NCBI GenBank assembly: GCA_005656395.1
Contig: SRSI01000077.1
Span: 1,364,001 to 1,428,000 of the forward strand
DNA from: Strongyloides papillosus
Lineage: Eukaryota > Nematoda > Chromadorea > Rhabditida > Strongyloididae
Direction: 5' to 3'
DNA: 64,000 nucleotides
The position numbers and the translations under genes were made by a program. The notes beneath the pieces were generated by a model. The model ran no database searches and was not told the origin of the DNA. It was given only the letters and a program-made list of their open reading frames with translations. Shown here in pieces: positions 1 through 11,119 of the stretch (position 1 is its first letter; each line of letters begins with the position of its first letter).

Positions 1-38
1 GGTCATGATTTTTTTTTGAATAATTAATAATTTTTCAG

Positions 39-1909
39 GAGCTAATTTCGTATGAATTTACATGCGATGATATTAGGCACTGTTTGAAAAGATTATCATG
101 TATAACCGCAGGGAATAAAGAAGTTATACAACAAAGGCTCATTCAAAAACTTAAAAATAAGGAAACACAAAAAAAAGCAATTGAAGCTATATTGTATAAG
201 GGTCGTGTGGGCTGTTATTCATCAAATATACTGGAAGTTTCCTCAGAAAAGGATAACAAAGCAAGAAATGGTTTTACTGATTCTGAGACTTTTATCCCAG
301 TAAAAAAGCTTTATTTCCATAAGAATGTTAAGAATTTATCGGGATGGAAGATAGTTTCATCAAGGGATATATCTGGTTTATCTTTATTTAATTTGAAGTT
401 GTCGAGTGAAATGCGCAGTTCTATACTTTGTTCAAAAGATTCCAAACCTTCAAAAAAATGTTTAATGCTTCGCTGTGTTGAAATTAGTAAAGAAAATGAT
501 TTACCCTTTGAAGATTGCTATCCTCTTGGAATGAGGATGTTTATTAATTCACGAGAATTCACAGACCTCCTACCTCGTGAAATTTTCTACAGCAATTTAG
601 ACTTAAAGCACCGCCTTAATGCGCCTACAAATCTGAACAAGGCGGTATTTAAGTTATCTAAGACTAGTACACTTGAAGACCCTCTACAGATGAAAATTTG
701 TTTTGATAGATCACTAAACATCGGAAGTACTTTTGCCTTTGCTGTATTTTCTTCTACTATCAAAACAGCAGAGGAGTTGGTCTTTCAAATTACAAATAAA
801 GCTAGAAGAACTGTTGAGGAGTTTCGTAGTGATTTAGAAGAATGTTTATCAGGTGGAAAAGGAGTCATCATAGAGTCTATAAAGGTTTCCCTCAACTCTT
901 CAATATCATTAGAGAGAATAAAAATTCCATTTTGGGGAAGAAACTGCAACCACATCTTTCCAGAGGATCTTGAAACATATATTATGATCAACGAGACCAC
1001 TGAATCTTGGTTATGTAAATATTGCAAAAGTCCTTGTACACCGGATGATATAAAAGTTGACGAGTAAGTTTTTTTCTTTTCCCTCTATTTTTTACTGATT
1101 ATATCTTTAGATTCTTCACAAAAGTTCTCCAAAACCATCCTTATATTAATGATATTGAACTTTTCCCTGGAGCAAAATATAGAATACCTGGATGTAAAGA
1201 AAAGTTAAGCATCATTAGCTCAAAGGTTGTTAAGGGTGGGGAAAATAATAATGATACGGTAGTATTAGAGAGTGACGATGAAATAGGTGATTTACTTTTT
1301 GGAAGCCTCTCTTCCGATGAAAGTAGTGGTGGAGAAAATAATGAGAAGCATTCACCTTTAATTGTCAATTCCAACAATAATAAAATTGAGTGTATTGTAT
1401 TGGATGACAATTCAGATGATGAACAACCACCTAAAGTTTCAAAACCAAGAGGACTTATTATTTGTTCTCCAAAGGTCCTTGTTAATAAGCCTAAAGCTAA
1501 ACGATCAAGAAAGAGACCAACACCGGCGGTTACACACAATCCTGATGTAATAGATTCTTCTGAGTCTTCAACAAGTCCTCGTGAATCACCTAGATGTTCT
1601 GAAATGTCTACTTTGATGGGAAGGGTCAATATTTTTACATCTACTTCAGTAAACGCGTCACCTTCCTTACTCCAACAAGCTCCCGAATTCCATCAAACAT
1701 CAATTGATGTATTTAAAGATCGTATTGCTAAGAATTGTCCCATCTTTACGGAAGTCATAAAAAAATTAATTACTAATAGTAATTTCTATGAAATGTATAT
1801 CTCTTCTAAACCTGAAGATTTTAGAATTTGGAAGCCTATAGGTATAAGTGATGAATTGTGGGAACTTCTTACAATGCCTGAAGTTAGATCGCTATTCTCT
1901 AAGAAGTAG
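39..1909 (+). CDS. gei-17: PIAS-type SP-RING E3 SUMO ligase (5' partial)
   Basis: E3 ligase expected to move SUMO from UBC-9 to nuclear substrates. Exons are 39-1063 and 1111-1909, joined across a 47-nt GT-AG intron; the frame is open from an acceptor (TTTTTCAG) at 38, so earlier exons lie outside the window. The visible 607 residues begin in a SAP-like segment ([20 protein letters not shown]), followed by a PINIT-like region and an SP-RING. The zinc ligands are present: Cys (945-947) and His (951-953) in CNH, then the Cys pair in WLCKYC (1014-1016, 1023-1025). After the [15 protein letters not shown] looks like a SUMO-interacting motif, as PIAS proteins carry there. The Cys residues flanking the SP-RING in vertebrate PIAS are replaced, but these are not zinc ligands as I recall. 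The C-terminal tail is Ser/Lys-rich. The symbol is that of the C. elegans PIAS gene, given by inferred orthology. Confidence 0.85.
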
Positions 1910-2462
1910 ATGCGATCAATTTAAATTGGTAAAAAAACGGTGATCAGGTTTTTAACGTTTAAGATCTAAGAATTTTTATAGTATTTTGATTTTATATTCT
2001 TTATAACTGTATTTATGCGTATATACTGTGTATCCTACATTGGATAATTTAATTTTTTTTATAGTAAAATGTTTTTACAACACCTTTTTGTATTATTTAC
2101 CTAAATGTCGTAGTAAGCATTCTTGAAATGATGTTTAGCATTTGAAACTTAAGAATAGTGAGAGATAATTTAAAATGAAATCAAAATACTTTATTTTAAG
2201 AATCTAAAATATTGTTTAGATGCAATTAATGGATCATTATTGACAATAAGTTCATTTACGAAATTGTCTCATTTCCTTACAATGTAACCAAGAGATTATA
2301 AAAATTAAAACAAAATGCAATTATACATTTATAAAATACAATACGTATTTACAGTAGATAAAAAAATACAATGCATATTTACAATAAATACAAAAATAAA
2401 ATTCTCTACAATTATCATACATATAAAACAGGAAATCTCTAAATCTCTTTATAGAAGATACT
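1910..2462. other. Intergenic, convergent 3' ends
   Basis: AT-rich spacer between the stop codons of the SUMO ligase (+) and the SUMO protease (-). It should hold both 3' UTRs. No coding signal or repeat was seen. Confidence 0.6.
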
Positions 2463-4292
2463 TCAAACACTGTAGCATCTGGTTCGTGCCAAAATTCTCC
2501 TAGTATGTTTTATTCTACTCCAATCTATGCATTCATAAGTTCTTGTTCGAAGGTATCTAAACCTTTTATTACGAACTTTAGTTAAATAATATTCCTCCAT
2601 CTCGTATAACTTAGACCAATCTTTTAAACTAAGCCTTGAATATACAAATGATTTCAAGTAACTTCTACCGGGAGTAGCATTAAATGTAGGAAATACATCC
2701 TTCATCGACTGACCTTTAGCCAATTTTCCCAGTGAATCAGGATTTAAACAAACTTGGCGAATGAATTCAAGCATGTATAAACCACAATCATCACTGTTGT
2801 TCTGTCTGTATGCATCTTTCAATTCAGCTGTTCGTACTTTTCCTTCATCAAAATAGAAGTTATCCTCGGGATATTTCTCCTTTAGTGAGCGAGAACAAGC
2901 TTTGATATACTGAATGAGAACAAAAGTATGAAACTCATTCTTTGAAAAGAAGTTGCTAGTCAATGAGTCATAGATGATGATATAAGTACAATCGTTATCC
3001 TCTGATTCCATTGAAGCATCGTCATGTTTGCATTTTAAACAATTCTTTGGTTGATATATAATTGCCGTCAACCAATGATTAGTAGCATGTATTGGGACAA
3101 TGAGACAATTAAAATCAAATATTGAATTGAAAACGGGTGAGGAAGGGTAGACTTTCTCAGCAGAAATTCTTTTAGCATTCATTTGAAGTTGGTATAAAGA
3201 ATTGACGTCAAGATCCTTAGTTGAGTTACGCGTCATTCCTCTTGTTAGTCTCGTGTATAACAACGTATTGTAAATCTTATAACGAGTTTTATTGTTGTTA
3301 ATATAATCATCAAATTGTTTTTTCATCCTCAGTCTCCATTCATTTAGATAACTGTCCACTATATCAGAGTGAAGCCATTCATTTTGAAATAAAGAACAGA
3401 ATCCTTTGCCGTGTACGTCATAAGTTTCGTTTGTCTCAACATTCGTTGATCTAAACATCCTGGCATTTGTATATTTTTGAAAAGTTACATCATTCCTGAT
3501 GATCTTTAAGTTCGGAGATATATTGTTGCTTAAATTATCTTTTACAGGTTTCCTCGCTTTGGGTAAGGATTTTGATGGTATCCTATTCGAAGTTTTATCT
3601 GAGTAGTCATCTCTCATAAAGACGATAACTTGTTCTCCACAACTACTATTAGAAGTATGACTGATAGGTTTCAACTTAAATGGCGAAACCCGCATCTTCA
3701 ATTCATAAAAGTTAATGTTTATGAAGGGGATTTTGTACGAGCTGTTACTGTTGGAAGTAGAACTACAGAACTCATGTAGTCTACGCGTAATTCCGTAAAC
3801 CGATTTACTGCTGCTGTTCATTATCGGTATAATTAAAGTTATTTTATTGAAAGACTCATTGTTATGTTCATGTGACTCAGGTGTTATCCATGTCTTTATA
3901 TCCACCCAAAAACTACTCGATGGTATCGTTAGAAGTATAGCTGCACCTTTTTTTTCACTGTTGTCCAAGAGCTTAAAAATCGTTAAAATTAATTGCATCA
4001 TATAATGTAAACTTACCTCAACTTTAGATACATGAATTCCAGATAGTCGTTTCAAAGAAATATATTCATGACCACAGATGACGGCGCATATGATAATTAA
4101 TTCATTCAGCAGAAAAATATTAGACGACAACTTTATTTCTCCGCCATTTGCATAGATAGTTTTCGTTCGTACAATATCAAAGTTATTTCCGCGATCTTTC
4201 CATATCTCCTTATCGTAGATCCTAAATATTTCTATCATTTCACTATCTGATTTGAATTCTCCATTGTAAAGATGCGTCTTATTCCTACCCAT
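2463..4292 (-). CDS. ulp-2: Ulp/SENP-family SUMO protease (SENP6/7 or ULP-2-like)
   Basis: Cysteine peptidase of the C48 (Ulp1) family, expected to remove SUMO or trim SUMO chains. The catalytic residues are visible: His in NHW (codon 3075-3077), Asp in IIYDSL (2967-2969), and Gln and Cys in RQNNSDDCGLY (Cys codon 2784-2786). A long charged insert between the NHW strand and the YDS strand, and a long non-catalytic N-terminal half, favour the SENP6/7 branch over SENP1. The open frame runs up to 4358 only from a TTG codon with a hydrophobic leader. I choose the ATG at 4290-4292, which follows an acceptor-like TATTAAG. A 45-nt segment (3972-4016) with GTAAGT and TTTTTAAG ends looks like an in-frame intron; removing it gives 594 residues. 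It converges on the PIAS gene. The ULP-2 symbol is an inference; the family call is firm. Confidence 0.8.
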   Translation of the reverse strand: MGRNKTHLYNGEFKSDSEMIEIFRIYDKEIWKDRGNNFDIVRTKTIYANGGEIKLSSNIFLLNELIIICAVICGHEYISLKRLSGIHVSKVEVSLHYMMQLILTIFKLLDNSEKKGAAILLTIPSSSFWVDIKTWITPESHEHNNESFNKITLIIPIMNSSSKSVYGITRRLHEFCSSTSNSNSSYKIPFININFYELKMRVSPFKLKPISHTSNSSCGEQVIVFMRDDYSDKTSNRIPSKSLPKARKPVKDNLSNNISPNLKIIRNDVTFQKYTNARMFRSTNVETNETYDVHGKGFCSLFQNEWLHSDIVDSYLNEWRLRMKKQFDDYINNNKTRYKIYNTLLYTRLTRGMTRNSTKDLDVNSLYQLQMNAKRISAEKVYPSSPVFNSIFDFNCLIVPIHATNHWLTAIIYQPKNCLKCKHDDASMESEDNDCTYIIIYDSLTSNFFSKNEFHTFVLIQYIKACSRSLKEKYPEDNFYFDEGKVRTAELKDAYRQNNSDDCGLYMLEFIRQVCLNPDSLGKLAKGQSMKDVFPTFNATPGRSYLKSFVYSRLSLKDWSKLYEMEEYYLTKVRNKRFRYLRTRTYECIDWSRIKHTRRILARTRCYSV

Positions 4293-4760
4293 TCTTCTTA
4301 ATATATGAAATTGCAAAATGATTACAAATAAAGTTAATATGAATAAGGTTGTAGCCAACGCCCTTCCAAAAATTTCTCCTTAAAACTGGTGATATGATGA
4401 ACTTATTTAAATTTTTCTATCAATGATAATGGTGGAAATTGTGGTTTCTAGTGTTATGAAATTCGAAAGATCGTAATTGACGTTCATAATTTCTTGAAAT
4501 TTACAGAATTGGTATACTGTTAGCTAATCAATGTGGGGCACAGATCTATTAATTCTACTAATAATCAAACATGACATGATGAATTACAAAAAAAAATGAT
4601 AGGAAACATTAATTTCGCAAAAATAATTTTCAAAATTCAGATGAACTAATTATTTTAAATTGATGGAATTATTGTATTGTCAAACACACAAGAATTTTAA
4701 TTTAGTTTATAAAAGTGCTTCACCACTTTAGCAATTTATTTTCTTGTTCCATGAACTCTG

Positions 4761-5803
4761 CACAGAGAATAAAATGTCCAGAATATCTAGATAAACATTA
4801 TCTAGAAACTGGTCATGGACATTTTAAATACAGAAATTCTGGACATTAAAATGTCTAGATTATCTGTAAAATTAAATGTCCAGAAATCACTGACATTTGA
4901 ACCATCTATTTTTTGATTTAAATTGTCTATAATATCTAGACATTTAAATATCAATAATTTGTAGATATTTTATTATTTCAAAATATTAAAAAAAATCAAT
5001 TCATTAAAACAAAAATAAATAAAATAATTAATTAGTTCTAATGAGAACTGTTTGGTTCACTTTACCTGCCTTGACATCCTCTTGTACATCCAAAAATCGT
5101 ATCTTAAAAGTGAAAATTAAAAAATCTAATCAGCCTTAAACCTACATATTAACTGCATTATCCATAAAAAGACGCCTAAAATAAAGTAAAATGTTAGATA
5201 ATATTCAACTTACATCATAGCTGCTAGTTTCTCCGTACTATTTGCTAAAAAGTAGTTGTATAGATATAGAAAATAATAGCTTACATTAACTACAATTTTT
5301 GCTTTATTCCCCTTACAATATCCGTAGTTATCAGCAAAAAAGTCCTAAAAATATAAAGCATGAATAATGAAATAAACTCGTAATTTTTGATGGAAATGTT
5401 AAAAAGATTTGAGTTTATACACCAACTTTAATTGGTACAATGTTGTAGTAACTATTGTTATTATCTAATTCCGGGAGAAGACATACAATAAAGAAAAAAA
5501 TGGTAAATAATATATCATTGTAAACGTAAAGTGAAATATGCATGCAATGAATTATCCTTTATATTAATCAACAATTAATCTGTAGTTATAAATAAATATT
5601 TTGTTATTTAACTTTTAAATATTAAATTGCTACTAATGTTTTTTAAAATTCTAGACATTTTAATATTCTGGACATTTTGTGAATAAAATATCCTCGTTTT
5701 CTAGACATTTTATTATTAAAGATATTTTATTTTCTGGACATTTTAGAGATCTGGATATTTTATTTTTCTAGATAATTGACTTCTAGATGTTTTATTCTCT
5801 GTG
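4761..5803. mobile_element. Terminal-inverted-repeat element, about 1.04 kb
   Basis: The left end begins CACAGAGAATAAAATGTCCA. The right end reads TGTTTTATTCTCTGTG, its reverse complement for the outer ~15 bases. Inside both ends, short units of the form TCTAGACATTTTA or TCCAGACATTTTA recur many times in both orientations (about 4775-4950 and 5640-5790), as in the subterminal repeats of non-autonomous DNA transposons. No transposase is visible. The interior carries spliced-gene-like blocks on the minus strand (separate entry). No clear target-site duplication could be picked out. Confidence 0.7.
5066..5543 (-). pseudogene. Damaged multi-exon gene inside the TIR element
   Basis: Five exon-like blocks on the minus strand are separated by GT-AG introns: A 5421-5543, B 5285-5344, C 5214-5244, D 5146-5175, E 5066-5102. 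A begins with an ATG (5541-5543) and a hydrophobic leader (ILFTIFFFIVCLLPELD) resembling a signal peptide. A joins B in frame, giving 61 codons that include DNYGYCKGNKAKI. C, D and E also share one continuous frame (NSTEKLAAMM, then FMDNAVN, then YDFWMYKRMSRQ). B to C, however, breaks the frame by one base and reaches a stop after six codons. Either the gene is dead through one lesion, or it ends early, or B has another boundary. I do not recognise the family. A transposase is unlikely given the leader. Confidence 0.4.
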
Positions 5804-5949
5804 TGGACTATCATTTTAGAAGATATTTCTAGTAAGTATGTGCAAGACATTTAAAATCCCAAAATGAATGTTTACTTTTTCACCCATATAAATCGAGTAA
5901 ATATCATAAAAAGTAATTAGGATACTGATACATTAAATTAATAGAATTT

Positions 5950-6890
5950 TTTTTATTCTTGGTTTCATATTTCTTCCGCATTCTATTTTATCATCAGTTC
6001 TTCGACGCTAAAAATATTTCAAAATATAGTTTTCACTGCGTGGAAAAAATGTTCCTTTCTATATTTACCAAAATCTTTTTTTGTAAACAATCTTTCATAT
6101 GCTATTATGGTAGTACTATCAACAATCTTATTAACTATTATTTTCGTTATATCTAGCATTTCTTTAATAAACTTCATCTAGTTTAAAATATATTTTTTTA
6201 AAAAATAAGTAAATTTAACTATTTTATCAATATTATCTAAAAAATAATCAAAATATTTTGTCTTAGTTTTTCAAATATCTTCTTTATCAATATGTAAAAC
6301 TTTGCCATCATCATCAATCGTCATATTACATTTAACGATAATTGTAGCATATAAAATACATGTTAACCAATTTTTAGTTTGAATAATATTATCTTCTAAT
6401 GACCCATTTTGAAGTTTAAATTTCTCACATATTGCTAAAGTAGCTTCTTGTCAATGATCTTGAATGCAATATTTAGCTACAATTTTTAAAATAAAAAATG
6501 CGGTATTGAAACAAAGTAATGGAGGTGATAGTGGATGTTGACCAGTCATCAATTTGAAAAAAAGATAAATACCGTCAAAGTAAGCAAACGGCTTTTCATC
6601 GAAAAAGTCATTTGAATCTTCATTAGCTGTAAAAATATCTATTGATTATTGTTTTAAAGAATATTCATAATAAATCCTTTTTTTTCATCTAAAGATGTTT
6701 TATTATTTAATAGAAAATATTTTGTTCTATTTTTTAAATTTATTTCACTTTTTAAAACGTCTTTCCTAATTAGTTTAACTGTACATGGGATTTAAAATGT
6801 ATTGTCAACATTTTCAATAGACCATTTTGTTAAAAAAATCAAGAAACTCTTTGTCAATATTCTCACAACACGATGAATTGACTAAAAAAT
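5950..6890 (-). pseudogene. Decayed protein-coding gene, family not recognised
   Basis: The minus strand carries long protein-like stretches interrupted by stops and at least one frame change. Recognisable pieces, in order, are NSSCCENIDKEFLDFFNKMV (near 6885), KLIRKDVLKSEINLKNRTKY, then after a TTTTACAG acceptor near 6630 NDFFDEKPFAYFDGIYLFFK and GQHPLSPPLLCFNTAFFILK, then CNMTIDDDGKVLHIDKEDI, and finally AYERLFTKKDFGKYRKEHFF (near 6050). In-frame stops include TGA after IQDH and after KEDI, places where TGG would fit, plus TAG and TAA. Several independent lesions argue for an old pseudogene. I cannot assign a family. Confidence 0.6.
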
Positions 6891-7385
6891 TAAAACACCT
6901 ATAAATTATAAACTTTAAGAAAATAAAACTTGCGATTATCTAGCGGAAAAATAGATATAACAATCATAACACGGTATCTGGTTTCATGATAATTATTATC
7001 CGTCAGATATTTAAACTTTTTAAAAGTTTTAACAAGAAACAAGCTTTATTTCCCTTTGAAGTTATGAATATCTATAAAGTAGATTGTTAAAAATCATAAA
7101 TAAACAAGCTATTAAGCTATTGACATGAAAACAAAAGAAATGTGTTGCCATTGGCATTTCAACAGAATAAATTATCGTTTTGTCAAACATAAAAGGTTAA
7201 CACAAATAAGAATGTACTTGTACCATATTCAGAAATAATCCAATTTTTATAGAAAAAATAACAATACAAAGATTTTCAAAGCATAATACTTTATTGATAT
7301 AAATTGGGAGTAATGAGTGGTAATATTAGATTATTTAATACATATATACAATAAAACTACAGAACTATTTGAGAAAAAAGGAAAA
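6891..7385. other. AT-rich intergenic spacer
   Basis: Lies between the pseudogene and the 3' end of the RING gene. No coding signal or repeat was seen. Confidence 0.5.
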
Positions 7386-8521
7386 TTAATTTTCTGAATT
7401 ATCAAAATGGGGTATCTCACTGATAGCAGAAATATCTTCAAAAATAATAGGAAGTGGCGTATCAACACCTGCTTGTGTACTTGTTGATAACGGTCGAAGA
7501 CACTGCCTAGGTTTCTTATTGTCGATGTTAAACACAGTCTTATCATCGATGGCAGGAAACCCATAAGATTCACCAACATTATAGTCTTCTGAGGTGAAGA
7601 AATTTTTATTAGGGTTAAGTTTCGACACAGAGGGGTATCGATTGTGTTGGAATTGTGACTTCTCAGTGTTTTTACCCTTTGGTTGATTTATCCCTTTTTG
7701 GAGATTGAAGGATACCTGTGAAACATCAAGAACAGGTTTTTGCTTGCTCTAAAAATGAAACAATATAAATAGAAAAATGACTACAAACTTACAAACTTAT
7801 TATTGTCCTCCACGCGACGTTTCAAATTTTTTGATTCCAACTTGGCTTGAGTCAACTGGAGTTTCTCTTTACTCTTTTGAGAGTGAATCTCGAGCTGTTT
7901 AACTCTTTCCTTTAGGGCTCGCCCATCTTCTTTATACATCGACGCTAATTGAGTAAGTTGGGTAATCTTATTCTTTAGATTTTTAATTTCATCTTCTTTC
8001 TTCTTTAACACGGCGTCCTTTTGCTTAATGACCATTAAAAGTTGGGATCCTCGCTTCTTGTATTCCTCCTTCATCTTATCTGAAGCTTTTGCTTCTTCAG
8101 CTGCTTTGCGAAACTAAAAGAATTTATTAATAAAAGTAACATTAACTTTAGTAATACCTGTACAGTCATGGTCCTCATATTATTCTCGTAATGATACTTT
8201 TGAAAGCTTCTTATCTTGTTAATCTTCTTCTGGGCTTCCTTAAACTCATTCTCTGGATCTTTGAAAAAGATTGACTTGTTTTGCCCTAATTTTGAGTTTA
8301 TTTCCAAAATATGAGTATTGGAATTACAGATGGGGCAATCAGCTTTGTCTTTTTTTGCATCTAAAAAATATCATCATAAATAAATCGCTAAAAAAAATCA
8401 TACCTAATCCGAGACAGGACAGACAAAATATATGCCCACAAACCGTGAGATAAAGTTGTATTTGAGAATGTGAAGTAATACAGCGGTTACAGCAAAGCCA
8501 CTGACATTCTTTGAGCGACAT
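7386..8521 (-). CDS. ZHP/RNF212/Zip3-like RING-finger protein
   Basis: Four exons: 8404-8521, 8158-8360, 7793-8113 and 7386-7748, with introns of 43-44 nt; the phases join to 334 residues. The start is the ATG at 8519-8521 (MSLKEC). The N-terminus holds a complete C3HC4 RING: CNRC, then CGH, then CLSC, and across the first intron DCPIC. A long Lys/Glu-rich coiled coil follows (about residues 95-215), then a Ser/Asn-rich tail. N-terminal RING, coiled coil and Ser-rich tail is the layout of the ZHP-1 to ZHP-4, RNF212 and Zip3 family. These act at meiotic crossover sites on the synaptonemal complex and are proposed SUMO or ubiquitin ligases. The family is likely; which ZHP paralogue it is cannot be told. 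Confidence 0.72.
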
Positions 8522-11119
8522 CTTGATAAAAATAAACAAGACAAAGTAGTAGATGCTCAGGATGACGAATATATTATAAAGAGTATAAATGTGAATATAA
8601 TCGAAATTTAAATTTACTTATATGCGCATCAATGTCAAACAAAACAATGAAAAAGGATTAAAAATTTTTAGAATATTCTAATTCTTAAAGTCATCAAACA
8701 TATGTAAATTACCTTTTATTAAACACCTAGAGTGGAGTAATTAAAAATGCTTTGTGATTTGAATAAAAAAAGACTATAGAAGCAGCTGAAATATTAATAA
8801 TTGAATTTGTAGGTGAGATTCAAGAGATCTTCGAGTAGTGATTTAAAGGTAGTAATTTTAGAACACAATTTCAAATAAAGTATAAAAGAATATATTTGTT
8901 TTTATTGATTAAATAAGATTTATGATCGGAATCTAAATTTCATTTAAAAATTCATTAAAATATATTAAATTATTCCTTTAAGGACAATGGCAAATTATAA
9001 CATATATAGCAAAAATAAGCTAGTGTTATAGTTATGTTATTAAATGTTAAAAAATCAGGTTGTACGTTTTACTTCTAATACCAATTGAAGTTTTATTAGC
9101 ATACAGTGCATCTGTGATACCTCAGAAACAGAGATGATATTCAATATGGGAAAGTCGTGTATTTAGGAAATCTCCTTCAATAAAGCATTATACAATTGAA
9201 TCGTATTTAGTTTATGGTAGATCACAAGTATTTTTTTAATATGTTTCATTAGTTTGAATTATTATAATTTATATTCTTATAAATTTATACTCATCTGAAA
9301 GTCCAACATTTTTTATAGTTTTTTAAAAATCATCTTTAAAAATTAAACTTATGAAAAGTTGTAGAATACAATACACTTTTGTTTGTAATAAAAAATAAAT
9401 TTTTAATTTAAAAAAAGGAGAACAAATACAAAATAATATTTTTAATTGATGATATTTTGTTAAATAATTATTGCTTTTCGTTATTATTGTTATAAAATTT
9501 TGAAATTTTCATACATATAATTGTTAGTAGATTGTTTAAAAAAAAGGTCCCTACTATATTGTTTATAAATTTACACGAACTTGACTCCTAACAAAGTAAT
9601 TCATAATATGTTATAAAATACAAGTTAGACTCTAATATGAGATAATTTATAAAAGAATATCATGATTAAATAAAAGTTACATTACTTCAAAATATCAAAA
9701 TTTATGAGACAGTCTAATTTTTTTGCATCGTTTATAACATCTTTGTTGTTTGCTTGATATTTTTAAAACTTGAATGAAATTAAATTTTTTTAACAAATAG
9801 GATATTTTATTGCAATTTATAAAGAAAAATCATAACTTGTCCTTTTTATTTTCTATGTGATCTTAATTTTAAAACTATTAGTAATAGAATTTTTTAAAAA
9901 TACTTATATTTTCCTATGTTTTTAAAATTAGAATAATCATTAAATTTTATATTCTCAGTTTAAAATTTTTTCACAAACTTGAATCTTCTAGTTGTTTTTT
10001 TTTCATAAATTTTCATTATTAAGCTTAATTAAAAATAGGAATCAATCTATTCCATAAAACCACTTTTAAAAAAAATTATTAATCTATTTTGTCCATATTT
10101 TGTTTTTGAAAATTCACAATATTTTACAAATAATCAAAAATAAAATAATTATTTGAAAACTATTATACAGTCAAAACACAAATAAACAAGCTTTTTTCTT
10201 GTTATGCTTATTCTAGTAGATTTATATGCACAGGAACAAAATAACACTACATGAATAATTCTATTGCACATAGTAAAGTAGAATTAGAATAAAATTTTTA
10301 ATTAACAATATATTAGAAAGATCCAGTACATTTAAAAATATAAATTAAAGCGAAATTTAATTATTTTTTATCCTTTTTATTTGAAACATGATTGCAAAAT
10401 TATTTTGAAAGTTTTAAGTTGGTGTTCTATCATATCAGTTTATAAAAATTAACATTATAAATTTTTATTTTGATATAGTTATTTTTTATTGCAATAATAA
10501 CTTAAAAGATTAAAATCTATTGAAGTTATTACCTTTTAATTTTGCTGTTGATATAAAAATCGGAAAATAATTGATATTTAATAAAAAATATTTTATGTTT
10601 ATAAAAATTAAAACTTTATTTCAATTTTAGAGAAGTAACAAGAAAAATAAAAAATGTTTTACTGTTTTTTGAACTTAGTCTTCAAAATATCCATTTTTTA
10701 CTGAACTTGGATTTAACAAAATTTCAATTAAAAATAGGCTAAAAATTCAAGCTTAATATAAAGTATACATTTAAATTATTTCTAAATTCATTATTTCTTT
10801 AATATAAAAAATGATTCATAATAGATAAATGACAATTCATAATCATAACAAATGTATGATTCTTTACGCATACTAAGAATTCTATGGTAATGACGCATAT
10901 GTTTCAGAGGAAATTTGTATTCATTTAAAAAAAAAGCATAGAAATGAAAAATGAATTAGTAATTTTATAGTAAAAAAAAGAATTTCTCAAAATAAAAATA
11001 TCATTTTTCTTAGATTTTGTATAATAAATTGTTATACAATTATTGCGTATATGGAAAGCATTTATATATAAGAACATTAAAGACACTTATTACAAATCTT
11101 GTAAATTTATTTTTAAAAT
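8522..11119. other. AT-rich intergenic region, 2.6 kb
   Basis: Long A/T runs with no convincing reading frame, RNA gene or repeat. A TATA-like stretch (TTTATATATAAG, 11061-11072) sits about 50 bases before the next start codon. Confidence 0.55.

Noticed and set aside
1141..1629. 162-codon minus-strand frame
   Set aside because: Antisense shadow of the second exon of the PIAS gene, which has correct phase and motifs.
2315..2503. 62-codon frame overlapping the 3' end of the SUMO protease
   Set aside because: Repetitive ATATTTACA-like composition, and it overlaps a well-supported gene end.
4296..4358. Hydrophobic N-terminal extension of the SUMO protease frame
   Set aside because: Begins only from TTG, preceded within 30 bases by a stop. 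The next ATG follows an acceptor-like TAAG, so the leader is probably untranslated.
5959..6156. 65-codon + strand frame
   Set aside because: Lies opposite the readable minus-strand pseudogene pieces; a shadow.
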